In this document: positions 37,341 through 49,124 of the stretch, piece after piece
How the letters are laid out: the number at the start of each line of letters is the position of its first letter
Position numbering within the stretch: position 1 is the stretch's first letter
Position numbers and translations under genes: made by a program
The notes under the pieces: generated by a model
Databases searched by the model: none
The model's input: only the letters and a program-made list of their open reading frames with translations
What the model was told of the DNA's origin: nothing
Assembly: GCF_018873765.1 (NCBI RefSeq)
Contig: NC_057923.1
Coordinates: forward strand, 57,716,593 to 57,780,592
From: Telopea speciosissima
Taxonomy: Eukaryota; Streptophyta; Magnoliopsida; Proteales; Proteaceae
Direction: 5' to 3'
DNA length: 64,000 nt

Positions 37341-37616
37341 TAGGGGTGTAAATGAATAGCCGAAATCCATTTCCATATTCGTGTCCGCATCCGTTTAGCA
37401 CTATCTGAATCCGTTCAAAAGCTAAACGGATGCGGATACGGATACGGATACGGATAGGCTATAGCTATCCAAAAAGCTATATTTACATGTAAATGGATAA
37501 AATATTCGATTCGTATCCATTTAGCACTATCCGAATTTGTCTGATAGCTAATCGGATTCGGATGCGGATGCGAATATAGCACTATCCGAGTCGAATCCGA
37601 TCCGTTTACAGCCCTA
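37341..37616. mobile_element. hAT-like MITE, copy 3, with perfect 8-bp target duplication
   Basis: The ends are TAGGGGTGTAAATGAATAGC and GATCCGTTTACAGCCCTA. The flanks are GTCAGATG at 37333-37340 and again at 37617-37624. An 8-bp target duplication is the hallmark of the hAT superfamily. A GGATAC hexamer is repeated inside. Confidence 0.88.
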
Positions 37617-38356
37617 GTCAGATGGGCATGAGAGAGATACATGGGGCTCTTCTGTAGCGCAACAGTGTATAGCGAATCATCCAACGGCCCAGTTGGCTCC
37701 AGCCGGAGGATCCCAAATAAATGGCCATCCAGTATGTGGTCCCATTCTTTAATAATGAGACAACTGGCATAACCATAGTCACTCTTAAAGGAATTGACAC
37801 CTAAATAATAAGATAGGATAGCAAAAGTCGTTGAGAGTTGAGAGTACGAGAATACTGAATAAATGGCTTGCCATTGATTTCAACCACTTGATCTCATGTG
37901 ATGTGTGCAAATAAAATTCCAATTCCACCCTCCACCTTAACTTAAATGCCACGCTTTCATTTATTGCCTAACTGTCCACCGTCACTGCTTTGAATAGACC
38001 TCTAGCATTCCCATCGGCCATATCCGTCCTGGTTATCGGTATCAGATCGGCCGTATCGGAAGATCCATATCAATATTAACCATTTCGAGTGATCTGTATT
38101 AGTATCGGCATAGAGTGAACCCAACACCTGGCCAATTCCATAATGGTGGACCGGTACAAACCAAGGGTAAAACTGTCAAAAAAACCATATTTTTAAAAAG
38201 AAAAATTGGGTTAGAGAAAAAATGTTTGATATGATTCAATCTGTATCCATATCATATCAGTTTCTAAAATAAGCGATACAATCGATCCATATCGAAATCA
38301 TTATCAAGTCACTTCTATCTCTTAGGCTGTGTTTTTATTGTCCCAAACTGCAAAAT

Positions 38357-38456
38357 CGGCTGTGTTTGGTATGTATTTTAGACGATAATAAAATAATTAT
38401 TTTTATCATTCGAGAATGTGAAATCGACCTAAAATACATACTAAACGCAACCTTAG
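38357..38456. mobile_element. MITE (GTGTTTGGTATG family)
   Basis: The left end is GGCTGTGTTTGGTATGTATT and the right end is AATACATACTAAACGCAACC. It is about 100 bases and close to a full palindrome. It lies between TFIIIA and the LTPG gene. Confidence 0.7.
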
Positions 38457-38745
38457 TATCATAGAGGGGTTGAGTTTTCTTGTTCCCATTTGCCATTTGG
38501 GAACAAGAAACCATACATCACAACAGTAACAAAACAGAATTGATAAAAACAGGTACCAATTCCCTTTCAATGAAATGAATTACAAAGGATATAATAAATA
38601 AGGCTTAATTAAGGTTTCTATAAGTTATTTTCCAGTGAATATGTCTTCTTCTGATCATCACAAGTGTAATGAAGAGAAATGTAGAATGATCAAACTTCTA
38701 ATTTCTAAACAAAAAATTAAAAACAAGAATGCTGAAATTTCCTCA

Positions 38746-39584
38746 TCAGAGAAAAAATTGAAGAAGCAAACTTGATAAACCAGTGAGGAACAGAAGATCA
38801 AAGCCTGTCATAATGTTTGAAGCTCCATTTTTTGTTTTTGTTGTTGATGATGGAGACACTGCTGGCTCCCCTGCAATATTTCCTCCTGTGAATCATACAC
38901 CCAAAGTTCTTAATCTAAATTCTCAAAAGAGAGTTAAAACCCAGTAAATTTGTGGATTCAAAGCAAAACCCAGTTTCCAATACTTGCAGAAGAATATGAA
39001 AAATAACAAAAAATAAACAAATAAAAAATTACCTGACCCTCCACTTGGTTCTGGAGCTCCAATTGGGATCCCAATCTCTGCATCAACAGAATTAATAAAA
39101 CAAAATCAAGAAACGATTTTTACCAATCCAAGCCCATCCACACCCTTGATTTACCCAGGCCCACAACAAACGAAAGGTTCAGATCAAAGCTTTTGACATA
39201 CTAACCTGCACACAAGCTTACTGACGGTGTAGTGATCTTACAAGCCTTAGGAAGCCCTAATGCTCTGTTCGTGTCGAGTTGGATTCCGAAGCTTGAAGAG
39301 TTACCCAAAAGCTGGCAAAGGCAGATCGGATTGCTATCCACTAATCCTGCCAGTTCAGGGCAGCAAGCTTTATCTGGATTTTTCAGTTTGCTTCCGACCT
39401 CCACATATGTCAAACAGTCTGACATGTTAAGTAGAGCTGTTGTGCAGTCGCCAGCCGGTGCCTCTGCAGTGGCGCCGCTTGGTGACATTGATGGGGCTTG
39501 AGCTGAGGTGATGGGGAATGAAGTAAGGAAGGCGATGAAGAGGACAATGGTTAGGGCAGAGAATGTGATTTTGGTGATCGCCAT
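38746..39584 (-). CDS. GPI-anchored non-specific lipid-transfer protein (LTPG)
   Basis: Three exons, 39206-39584, 39033-39077 and 38746-38885, give 187 aa. Residues 1-29 are a signal peptide (TIVLFIAFLTSF core). The eight-cysteine motif is complete: C47, C57, CC at 74-75, C88-L-C90, C115 and C125. A Pro/Ser/Thr-rich linker follows, then a hydrophobic end (LLFLTGLSSLLLQFFL) preceded by NGAS, a likely GPI-attachment region. The eight-Cys fold forms a lipid-binding cavity. LTPGs act at the outer face of the plasma membrane and cell wall in cuticular wax or suberin lipid export. The subfamily cannot be set from sequence alone. The ATG at 39584 is the first in frame before the signal peptide. Confidence 0.93.
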
Positions 39585-39910
39585 TGCTTTATTGCTTTTC
39601 TTCTTTCTTGGGTTCTTTGGTTTTGTATATCTAAAGCTTTAAAAAGGTTAGGGAAGTGAAGAGTCCTGATGAGGACTGAGGAGTTGAGACAATTTATGTA
39701 CATTTGAAATCAGAGAAGGGTTGGGCGTTGGGATAAACCCACCACCTACCTACAATTAATGGGCCACGAGTATGGAGGTGTTATTGTATTGATCGGGTCG
39801 GGTCAGATTTGACCCGCATAAACCCTGTGTAGACGGTGTGCACTGTGTGGCAGTGTTCCCTACACCGTCTTACATGGGGCATTGAAATGACTATCCCATC
39901 CCTCCCCTTG

Positions 39911-40372
39911 GGAGTCTGAATCCTCTCCAGCGCACGAGTGAGTGAAGTGAGCATCAGATGGCTGGAGCTGTTCGACATGCACCCCAAGGACAACTCCAGT
40001 AGTGTGTTGGAGAGGATTTTTACACCTTGGATGCCTGTGCGTTTGCTCTTAGCTTGGCAGCAAGTCTCTTCCTTTTTTATTTTTTTTTTCTAGATTTTTA
40101 TCAGTTTTGGTTTGATTTGTTGTTATTTTTTATCAGTCTCTAGAAACCCAATTCGAAACAGCCCAGGAAGAGTTCAGTTTCGATTTCATCTTTGATTGGT
40201 CCAACCAATTTGGATTGGAATTTGACGAATTGTTATCCTCTCCTGTGTACTGCATCGTGCGGCACTGCAGAGGTCATGTGGCACAGTGAGCCCCATATGG
40301 CGCACATGGCCTCTGCAGCCACCGCACGATGCATTACTGCACCGTGCTGTAACAGGAGAGTATAAAAATTCG
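39911..40372. mobile_element. Two small TIR elements with ATCCTCTCC ends
   Basis: Element one (about 39911-40020) runs from GAATCCTCTCCAGCG to TGTTGGAGAGGATTTT. Element two (about 40231-40372) runs from TATCCTCTCCTGTGTACTGC to GCTGTAACAGGAGAGTATAA, with a CGCACGATGCA / TGCATCGTGCG inner stem. They share terminal bases with the outer MITE at 13978. Confidence 0.6.
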
Positions 40373-42275
40373 AATTTGACACCCCTATTGTTGGTGATGA
40401 GTTGGGTTTGATCAAGAATTGCTGAACTCTAAGCCATATGCAGCGTAGAGGAGATTAGTTGATTAGTGAGAAGCTCGTTTTTTTTTCCCCCTAAAGTTTT
40501 GAACTTTATGCAAACGCATAAGTTGAATATGAAAACTTTTGAGGTTTTGGACGTTGGGCTGTGATTCTAGAAGTGGATATTTGGGCAATTGGGCATTTAC
40601 TTGTTTTAAGTGGATTTAAGGTTTTTGATTCTTGTTGTACAAGTTGGCAAAAGCTACATTTGGCTAAGTTTCTTGTATCTCACTATTTTGTGAGACTAAA
40701 AAGAATATAATATTCAATTTCTAGAACCTCGAATTCCAACAAAATCCTTGATTGTGGATCCAAAATTGACAAGTTTAGTAAATGAGAATCCATTCATTGA
40801 GGCGGGGTCAGGTACACATAGGGGTATCAGAAGGTATTTTGGAAAAATATTAAAACCTAGGAAAGATTTGCCAACCCTAGGATGATAGGTTTCAATTCAC
40901 CAGGTGGTGAAGGGAAACTTGATCCTTAATGATCCCCGATTCACACTCAACAAAATCTAGGATTGTAACTTTCTTGGTTAGGTTACAAATAGAGGAATCC
41001 ATTAATTAGATTTAGGGAAAAAATTCTTTGTAGTGTATCGATCTGGCAGTGCACTGCGGTAGGATCTTGCGAGCTTGATTGCATTTTTTTTTCTTCTTCA
41101 GCTTGACACCGTCAGATGTTACATCATCCACGTGTTGAGCTCACAAGGCAGCACCGCAATGCACCGATCTGTTGGTGCACTGCTGAGGATTTTAAACCTT
41201 AGATTTATCTATAATATTTTTTTTGGTGGGGGGGGGGGGGGGAACTGGGGAGAGAGTCATAGCTTCCCATCCTTGCATGTGTTAGTTTGGTAGTAATAAT
41301 GTAATACCACATGATTTGTCACCAAGATCCATCCAGATATAGACACTTTTGTTCCAATCAAATTATGGAAAATGATCCACAGTTGAAAATGCTCATCCCA
41401 TGAAAACTTTATGGACTTTTAAGATCTTCCATAGGCATACTATGCGCCCCTATAAAAGGGTAGTTTCCTTCAATCATGGATTAAGTTCAAGGTATTGATT
41501 CTTAATCAAAACAATAATTTTCATAGGAAAATCATGAGGGAAAACTGGCGACGTGCCCAGTTTGAGTCTGTCTCCCTCCCATCTTTTATGGAAATGACCC
41601 CTTACCCTCTCCATTGGACACAACTGCTAGCTCTAGAAAAACTAAAAATAGATAGTAATCACAACTCACAACTGATACTGATATTGATATGAATCAATCA
41701 ATACGACCAAACCCTAGTGAGACCATGTTGGCCTTATGGCCAAACAGTTGTTGGGATGGGGTTCAAATTTCAATGAAGACGACTCATCAAAAATCTGCAA
41801 CGTGGGTTGCTTGAATTTGGTGGCATGGAAGGTCAGTGTGAAACTGAGATGGAAGATTGAATAGCCGCAAATGGAGTTGGGGTGGAACCTTGAACCATGG
41901 CACCATTTAATATCAACAACTGCTAATTCCTATTATATTGTTTGGGTAATGGGGACTTCATAAGTTCATATTGGGGCTCCGTTTGGAAGAGAGTAGAAAA
42001 GCAAAAAGCAAGGTGAAAGATTGGTTGTTGATTAATTTTTGGATTAAGTTTTCCTTCTTGGGAAGAATTTCTTCTCCATGATGATGTGACATTATGATTG
42101 TATTCTTGAGTCTATCATTAACTCTCAGTCTTTACTGAATAATCAAAAGTTTAGATCTATAATTGAAATTGATTTTTTTTTTCCCCTTTAATTTTGTATT
42201 TTGGAACAATATCACCCTAATATGCACTTGGGTAAGAACATTGGATATTACCTCTTGACATGGTCTGGCTTTTTG

Positions 42276-42378
42276 AGACATAATGATGGCAGCCTTAACT
42301 TCCACTTCGCGAAGAGGCTGTTTCCAGACTTGAACTCACGAACATTAGATCACAATGGAGCAACCTTGTCCGCCCTTC
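42276..42378 (-). mobile_element. Diverged Au-type SINE fragment
   Basis: On the minus strand it reads AAGGTTGCTCCATTGTGATC, then GTGAGTTCAAGTCTGGAAAC and AGCCTCTTCGCGAAG, matching the middle of the Au SINE at 26396. The 3' third is not recognisable. Confidence 0.65.
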
Positions 42379-43863
42379 AGGAAAAAAATATGGATGTGGG
42401 ACTATACCATGCAATACTCTGTACCTTGTGTACAAACTTCCCATGTTACATATTTTCATCATGTTTTTAATTTTTTTTGGGGAAAATGTTGGGCACACCG
42501 CTTGCGTATTTCTCTCTCTCCCTTCCCCCTTTGGAAATGACCACTGCACCTCCTGTATGATGCCATGTCTTGCGCCCTCATTGGTGCCACTTGCTAACCT
42601 GCTACCGCACACAGGTAATGTGCCTATCCCTCTCCTATATTTTTTAATACATCCATCAGAAATTGTCGTATTACCAATGGAATTGCCATGTGTTAGATAA
42701 TCAGATCGTGTTGAGAGAGGCCTCTCAGCATGGGGCCATGTAAACAAGTTTTTCCCTATTCAATATAACACTGTCAATGACCAAAATGCGCATTTTAGAT
42801 ATTCTCATATATTTTTACATTATTTTTAGAGAGGGAGGATCGTTGCCAGGGTGCATGTCCTCTGAACCAACACAGGGACCAATGAGAGCGTGTGTGTGGA
42901 TATCCAATAAGGGTGAGATTTTTCATTTCAAGGGGTGATTATTTCACCCTTCATATGTTTGGACACAAACACCATGGAACTTGGCAACCTTCTTTTTCCC
43001 TTTTTTTTTTTTACATTCACCAGATCCCCTAAAGATAAAATCGTATTTAATAACTCCTTGTTACATTAATTAAAGCAAATAATAATGAATAAAATGTTCA
43101 CAATTACTCCTCTAAAATAATTATTATTTATGCTTTTTTATTATTAATAATTAACATGCTATGACAACACAAAAATGTATTAGAATTCCAATATAGTTCT
43201 TTGGGAAAAAGTTTTCTCAGTTGTTTGGTAGGGTATGTTAGCACCTCTGTGTCTATCTCTCTTTTCTTTACATGAATGACCTCAATATCTTCCAATATAT
43301 GATACCATTGTATTTAATCTCATTGGTGTGCTCTTCTATACCACTTTCTTAGAGAACTCTCTCCCTAATTTTTTTAAGATTTTTTTCCCCTAAATTGGTT
43401 TTTTCTGTGATAATATATACTATGATATACTGGGTTGTTGAAATTTTGATTTCCCCTAGAGCAATTAAAGCATACAATTTTGGCCTTTTGTTTGTCACAT
43501 GAAAAAATCCACCAATTAAGTATTAAAGAATCCATTGTCCTCGAAGAGGTGACCTAAAAGCAACAAGAGATAGGATGACATTGATAGAAGTTAGGATCCA
43601 AAGTCCTTGAGCATTGCCCACAAGTTTCAGCAAATGGGTTGGTTGAACTTGCAACTTGCAATGTTCCTTATCTTCTTTGTGGGGTGAGAGCGAGAATGCA
43701 TTTTGTAGCAAGAAAATAAAGAAGAACCGGGTTTCAAAACGTGTTCTAGATCCAAAATCAATTATCAAACACAATCTAAATTATATAAAATTATATGACA
43801 TCTTACATAACCCCGTTGTTTATAACACCAAGTTACCATTACAAGATCACAAAAGGATACATG

Positions 43864-44443
43864 TAAGGGTGTCAATCGGTTCGGTTCCAGAGAGTATTGT
43901 TGTGATCCAGAACTAAATCGAGAACCAAATCGATTCCGAAATTCGATACTCAAACTAAACCTGTTGTTTGGTTCGATTTCAGTTCGTATTCGGTTCCAAA
44001 ATTAGGTTCTTACACAGTTCGGTTCCGATTCCTCTACTCAATGCATATACTATAATATATATAGTATAATATTGTAATAAAGTATAATAGTATTTTAAAT
44101 TCTAATACTAACATTAGTAATTTATTCTTACCAAAAAAAAAAAAAAACATTAGTAATATATACTACAACATATTAATTTACTATAATATATTAGTATTAT
44201 AATAAAATAACATACTATAATATACTACTATCCAAATTCGGTTCGGTTTTGATTTTGGACTTCGGTTCTTATACTTGATCCAAAACCAAACCAAGAACCA
44301 AATCAGTTTTGAAATCGAATACTCATTTCTAACCGAATTTGATTCGGTTTGGTTCGATTTGGCTTATTTAGTCTGGTTTAGGTGGCTTATTTAGTCTGGT
44401 TTAGGTTTTGGTTTTCGGTTCCGATTCTAATTTGACACCCTTA
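43864..44443. mobile_element. TIR element with TAAGGGTGTCAA ends and GGTTCGGTT filling
   Basis: The left end is TAAGGGTGTCAATCGGTTCG and the right end is ATTTGACACCCTTA. The inside is degenerate GGTTCGGTT/AACCAAACC repeats with an AT-rich core (44034-44230). The 8-base flanks GATACATG and GATGCAAG match at six positions, consistent with an old hAT-type target duplication. Single-ended relatives lie at 5758, 14403 and 16406. Confidence 0.65.
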
Positions 44444-44821
44444 GATGCAAGAGAATAACAGACATGGAGAACAAGCGACAAATTTCGAGCCAATGCTGGG
44501 CTATGGCTGGGCTAGGGTTAGCCCAATCTATTGTGAACTGCATTTTGGGTCTCAAAACAATATGTTATGGGATCCCAATTGTGGGCTCAAGTTAGCCTGG
44601 GCCTATCTGCAGCCCCAGTTCTTCCATTTGAAGTTTGTGTGGTTTCTACCAATAAAACTGCTAAACTTGTGAAATTGGCCCCTCCCAAACCATTTATAAG
44701 GTTTTCAATGCACCTGATCCCATATGTGATTTTCTGATAGGACAGTCAAGCAACCTCATAGTTGTTGCTTTCAAGCTAGCAAAACCTTTCTATCAACTTC
44801 TACATATGGGCTCACATGGTT

Positions 44822-44965
44822 GATGTTAGAACCAACACTAAGCAAAATACAAACAGAAACAAAAACAGAGTAAGATGACACAGAGATTTAACGTCACACT
44901 AATACGATGTGTTACGTCTATGGGTGAAGTTGAAGATGTTTTACTATGTAATGGAAGAAAGTTAC
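44822..44965 (+). mobile_element. Possible LTR fragment before laccase unit 1
   Basis: TGTTAGAACCAACACTAAGC followed by CACAGAGATTTAACGTCAC looks like the start of a copia-type LTR. The partner and 3' end are not visible. Confidence 0.3.
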
Positions 44966-45554
44966 AATGGAGATCTCTCATGAACACCCAAAACGGCTTT
45001 GTTTCTCTCTGCTCAAAACCCTAATACGAAAACCCCAAATTCAATTTCCTTACAACAAGACGGATAAAGAGTATAAATACTCCTCCATCAGGTTGGGTAG
45101 AACCATACCGTGGGGGCTTCACCCTCGCAACCCCAATGAAATTAGTGATGATAGTGGAGGCTTGGGCCGATTAGAAAAAATCCCATTCTGGTCGCTACCA
45201 AAATATATCGGAGTAGGCCAATCTTCAAAATGGGTACTCTCTCTCTCTCTCTCTCTCTCTCATTCATTTGGCATCTATCTTAAATGGGTGAGTTTCTTTA
45301 TGAATTTTGAAGAGATAAATATCTATAGATCAAATGCTTATTTCATTGATGAATATTGAAAACTTCTTTCACAAACAGTATTAACTCGAAATTTTGGGGA
45401 AAAATAAAAAAGAAAGAAAAAAAAATCTCATCTCTATCCTCTCTTCCTTTCCTCTGCTTGTGGCAGTATTAAGAACATATATTACTAACTGGAAACAAAA
45501 AAATAAATTAAAAACTCATTGCATTCCAATCAAAACGAATGTAGATGATCATAA

Positions 45555-48500
45555 TCAACATTTGGGAAGATCAGATGGTGGTGGTGGCAACTTCTGATTG
45601 GGGCTTGCTCCATCTAAGACAATCCATGCCATCTTCAATCCCCAACTTGTGTGGACTTCCAAATGGCAATGCATGAACCACACCCCTGTTGACAAGTCAT
45701 CATCCAAAGAAAATCAAATAATTTCTATATTATTATCTCATGTTATATTATGGAAAATTTGGCACCAGAAATTTAAAAAAGAAAAAAAGGATGGAAAATA
45801 TTGTGACCTCTGGATCACATTAAAGAGAGTTTCATTAGGCAGCCCATGAAGAAGTCTGTAATTGAATTTCAGTCACATGGGCTGGTGGGCTTCTTCTACC
45901 TAATTCTGGGCCCAAGTTGAGCCCAGCCCTATATGCTTGCTTGAATATTAAAAATAAAAATAAATAGCATAACCTGTGTGAAGATGATGACAATTAATAC
46001 AAAATCTTGGGGGCCCAAATTAATATTGTGAAAAATCTTCAGGGTTAACCTTATTTATCAATTACACCTTAAAAAACATTAGGGAGAGTGTTTCTGAAAG
46101 GCAGCGTGGCTCCTACACAGAAGCATTAACAGGGATGGGATTTCCGCCTTTCATGGAGGCGGGGTAGTCATGTTGTGTCCTCTGTGTCTAGGCCATGGTG
46201 CCTTTCAGGGTTCTTTTTCCGAAAAATGTATTTCTTACTCCCTTTATTTTTTGGGGTTCCTAATCATGGATCAAGGTATTGGTATCATATCAATTGATAT
46301 GTAGTATCAATATTGTTGGAGATTGATACCAATACAATACCTATACCAACTTCAATCGTAGGTAACAGCCGATACATGGTATTTTTTAAAATTCCGTTCA
46401 ATCTTAAACCAATATGGCTCGATACGATATCAATACAGAGACCGATACGGCCTCCGATACCGATACCTATAACCTTGTGAGGTTAGTAAAACCCTAAAAT
46501 TTTCATATTAAAACATTAGATTAAGCAAACCCACCTGGATTGTCTGCAAGGAATCGAATGGCAACCCAACCACCAGAAGGTACCCCGATAGTATTCCTTT
46601 CAACCGGGTCAATAAGATTGAACTTAGGTGGGTCCTTTTTAGGATCAAAGTTACCAAATCCTTGGCCAAAAACAAAGAAATTGAATCCATGAAGGTGAAG
46701 AGGGTGACTCTCTGCACCTAGTATGCTAGTGTCCTGCAACACCAGCTCTACACTTGTGTTATAGTTCAACACCACAACCTTGGTACCATTACTATCCATA
46801 GTGTTGTTAGGGGGAGTTCCTGTATAGTTGAAGGGAATAAGTGGGCTTTTAGGGAAGTCAGTTGTGTAGATACCTTTTGATGATTGCCCAAAGAAATGGG
46901 TTTGAAGGAGGGCTCTGTTTGGAAGAACAAAAGAGACATTATTTATGTTACCAGAAAATTTAGTGGTATTGGTGGGACCTTGGCAGGTTTGGTTCTTAGG
47001 GCATGGAGTTGTTCCTAAACCAACAGTGAAGAAGAAGTGTCTGTCCACAGTTTGAGGAACATTTGCAGGGAATGTAGTAGTGGCTAAGCTTCTAAATCTT
47101 TTTGTAAATTTTGTAACAAAAGAAGTGTCATTTAGGGAAGGGAGAGGTGGCTTAAAGAGTGGAAGGTTCTTAATTGAAGTTGGAAGAGAAGAAGAAGAAG
47201 AAGAAGTGGTTGGGTGTTCATATTCAAGGATTCCTACAGTGGTTGAGTTGTCAAAGGTACCACGGCCAGTGAAATAAGGTCTAGCTGCCATTAAGAAGGT
47301 GGCATTAGGGAATTTAGGTTTTGTCTTGAGGAGAACATTTGTGGTTTGTCCTGGTGCAATGAGGAGTGTTTTGGTGTTGAAGGGCTTCACATAAACTGCA
47401 TCAGCTTCAACTATTGTAACTGTATGATTGGCAATACTGAAGAAGAGCTCGTCGTTGAGCGCAGCATTGATCAAACGGAGGAGGTATGTCTTCCCAGGCT
47501 TCACCTTGAGCTTGAATGTATCTGCAAAAGTTTCATTAATGGAAGTGCACGTATGTGAGTAGCCTGATGTGGAGACTTATAGGTACTTGTGCACCTTCTC
47601 CTTAACGACTAGCTTTTAAGGATGAATTTTACCCAAGTTCCTACCTTTAGCAGAACAGTTGTACAAAGGACCTGGGAGTCCATTGATGGTGTAGGAATCA
47701 GAGACATTAGGACCGCCTCCAGTTTGTAGAGCCTGGTTGATCACTGCTTCTGTGTTTACATTCCACCATTCTCCTGAAAACACGTAACATGAGGAATTTA
47801 ACGTGGTTCAACACGAATGCCTACATCCACCTAAGAGAACAAGAGATTTTCCATTAAACCTGAAAAATTCTCTACACCACTATCCACCTCACAAAGTGAT
47901 CGACCCCTCTCCCTTTTGCTCGTTTTTAGGTTTTTCTACATAGACAATATATAGGGAACCCAAAAAACCCTAATCCACATACAGTTACAATTTTATCTCG
48001 TACATGTAATGGATCGAAAACTCGATTTAATTACACATACAAGCCCAATAATAATTATGTGAACCCATAGAATATAAGACACACCCAACCTCAACAAGAA
48101 CATGAGCCTGAATGAAACCCAGTTAACCAAATGTAATGCACTTCAATTTTTTGTTATTTTAGTTGCTTACCAAAGATGATGGGTACTTCCTTGTAGGGTT
48201 TGAGAAATGGGTAAGGAACACCATGCTTGGGGAGGATGATAATAGGTCCATAAAGGGTAGATCTCAACCATGAGATGTGGGCATGCCACAAAAGGGTCCC
48301 TCTCTGTCCAGTAATAGTGAAGTTATACACATACGACTGTCCTGTTTGAATAGGGCACTGAGTTATATATGCTGGTCCATCTGCCCATCCACTTCTAAGC
48401 TGTCGAATTCCATGCCTGTTCCAATTTAAACCATGTTAATTCACAGTAAAGAAGATAGCTAATTGAGTGAGTTGGAGAAAGAGAGAATGATCTATATATA

Positions 48501-49034
48501 GCTTTTAATTTAGTCCTTACCAATGCAAGCTAATATTGTTTTGGACATGGTTAACCACCTTGATGAGAACCTGGTCACCCTCTCTAGCCACAAGTGGAGG
48601 CCCTGGAAACTGCCCATTAACAGTCACAATGCTCTTTGTGTGGCATAACCTTGTTACATTTTGTAACTTGATCTGTAAAAAAGAAAGAAGAAGAAGAAGA
48701 AGAAAAAAGTGTTTGGAACCCATATCAAGGCAGTGTTTGGTATGTATTCTTCAAATGCATTTTAAATCAATTTCGCATTCTCGGATGATAAAAATAATTG
48801 TTTTTATCGTCCGTAAATGAGAAATCAACCTAGAATATATTCCATGAATGAATACCAAATAAAGCAATAAAAAAAAAAACTAGTCAAGAAAATGTTACGT
48901 ACATCAAACTTGTAGTGCCTTGTATTGCCTGCAGAATGCTGAGCAACTACTACCAAGGGCAGAAGCCAAACAGTGCTTAAGGCCAAGATTAAAGCTCCCA
49001 CAAGTGGTGATGAGGAAAGCAGAAAGAAACCCAT
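45555..49034 (-). CDS. Laccase, LAC17-like, tandem copy 1
   Basis: Six exons: 48903-49034, 48521-48672, 48171-48415, 47645-47773, 46535-47521 and 45555-45685. The product is 591 aa. A signal peptide covers about residues 1-31 ([20 protein letters not shown]). The four copper-binding signatures are present: HWHGIRQ (across the exon 2/3 junction), [21 protein letters not shown] and [16 protein letters not shown]. The protein ends DLPKC, as in LAC17-type laccases, and has many N-glycosylation sites. Laccases are secreted multicopper oxidases that oxidise monolignols with O2 in the cell wall. A MITE sits in intron 1 of this copy only. Exon 5 encodes a six-Ser run made by a short GAA/TTC repeat. 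Assignment to LAC17 rests on remembered sequence. Confidence 0.95.
46094..46214. mobile_element. Small TIR element 3' of laccase copy 1
   Basis: The left end is CTGAAAGGCAGCGTGGCTCC and the right end is GGCCATGGTGCCTTTCAGGG. The inside has GGATGGGATTTCCGCCTTTC. The same element lies at 52742-52860 in unit 2, so it predates the duplication. Confidence 0.65.
46260..46485. repeat. ATCGGTATC-rich degenerate repeat, several copies
   Basis: Filled with GATACC/GGTATC motifs, starting near ATCATGGATCAAGGTATTGG and ending GATACCGATACCTATAACC. The same material is at 52905-53072 (unit 2), and related blocks are at 15830-16030, 38010-38320, 50100-50455 and 56560-56865. Probably several decayed MITEs of one kind. 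Confidence 0.5.
47777..48165. mobile_element. Probable LTR/TRIM fragment in intron 3 of laccase copy 1 (also copy 2)
   Basis: The intron contains AATTTAACGTGGTTCAACAC then GCCTACATCCACCTAAGAG, a phrase common in plant LTRs, and long AT-rich sequence. The copy 2 intron (54425-54780) has the same material, so it predates the duplication. I could not set ends. Confidence 0.35.
48728..48866. mobile_element. MITE in intron 1 of laccase copy 1 (GTGTTTGGTATG family)
   Basis: The left end is GGCAGTGTTTGGTATGTATT and the right end is the reverse, AATGAATACCAAATAAAGC. The same terminal sequence occurs at 6083-6208 and 38357-38456. The homologous intron of copy 2 (55286-55364) is only 79 bases and lacks it, so it inserted after the laccase duplication or was lost from copy 2. 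Confidence 0.75.
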
Positions 49035-49104
49035 TTCTCTCTTCTCTCTCTGGTTGTTTCTCCACTTGTTTCTTGAGTGTGAGATTCATGAAGCCCTTTG
49101 AGGT

Positions 49105-49120
49105 CCTTTATATATAGACA
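49105..49120 (-). promoter_or_regulatory. TATA box of laccase copy 1
   Basis: On the minus strand CTATATATAAAGG lies about 75 bases before the ATG, next to a (GA)n tract. The matching site in copy 2 is altered (separate entry). Confidence 0.65.
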
Positions 49121-49124
49121 CAGA

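Noticed and set aside
43523-43774. Minus-strand ORF of 83 aa
   Set aside because: No recognisable domain, no splice partners and no supporting context.
47080-47277. Plus-strand ORFs opposite the laccase exons (also 53260-54165)
   Set aside because: They are antisense shadows of conserved laccase exon 5.
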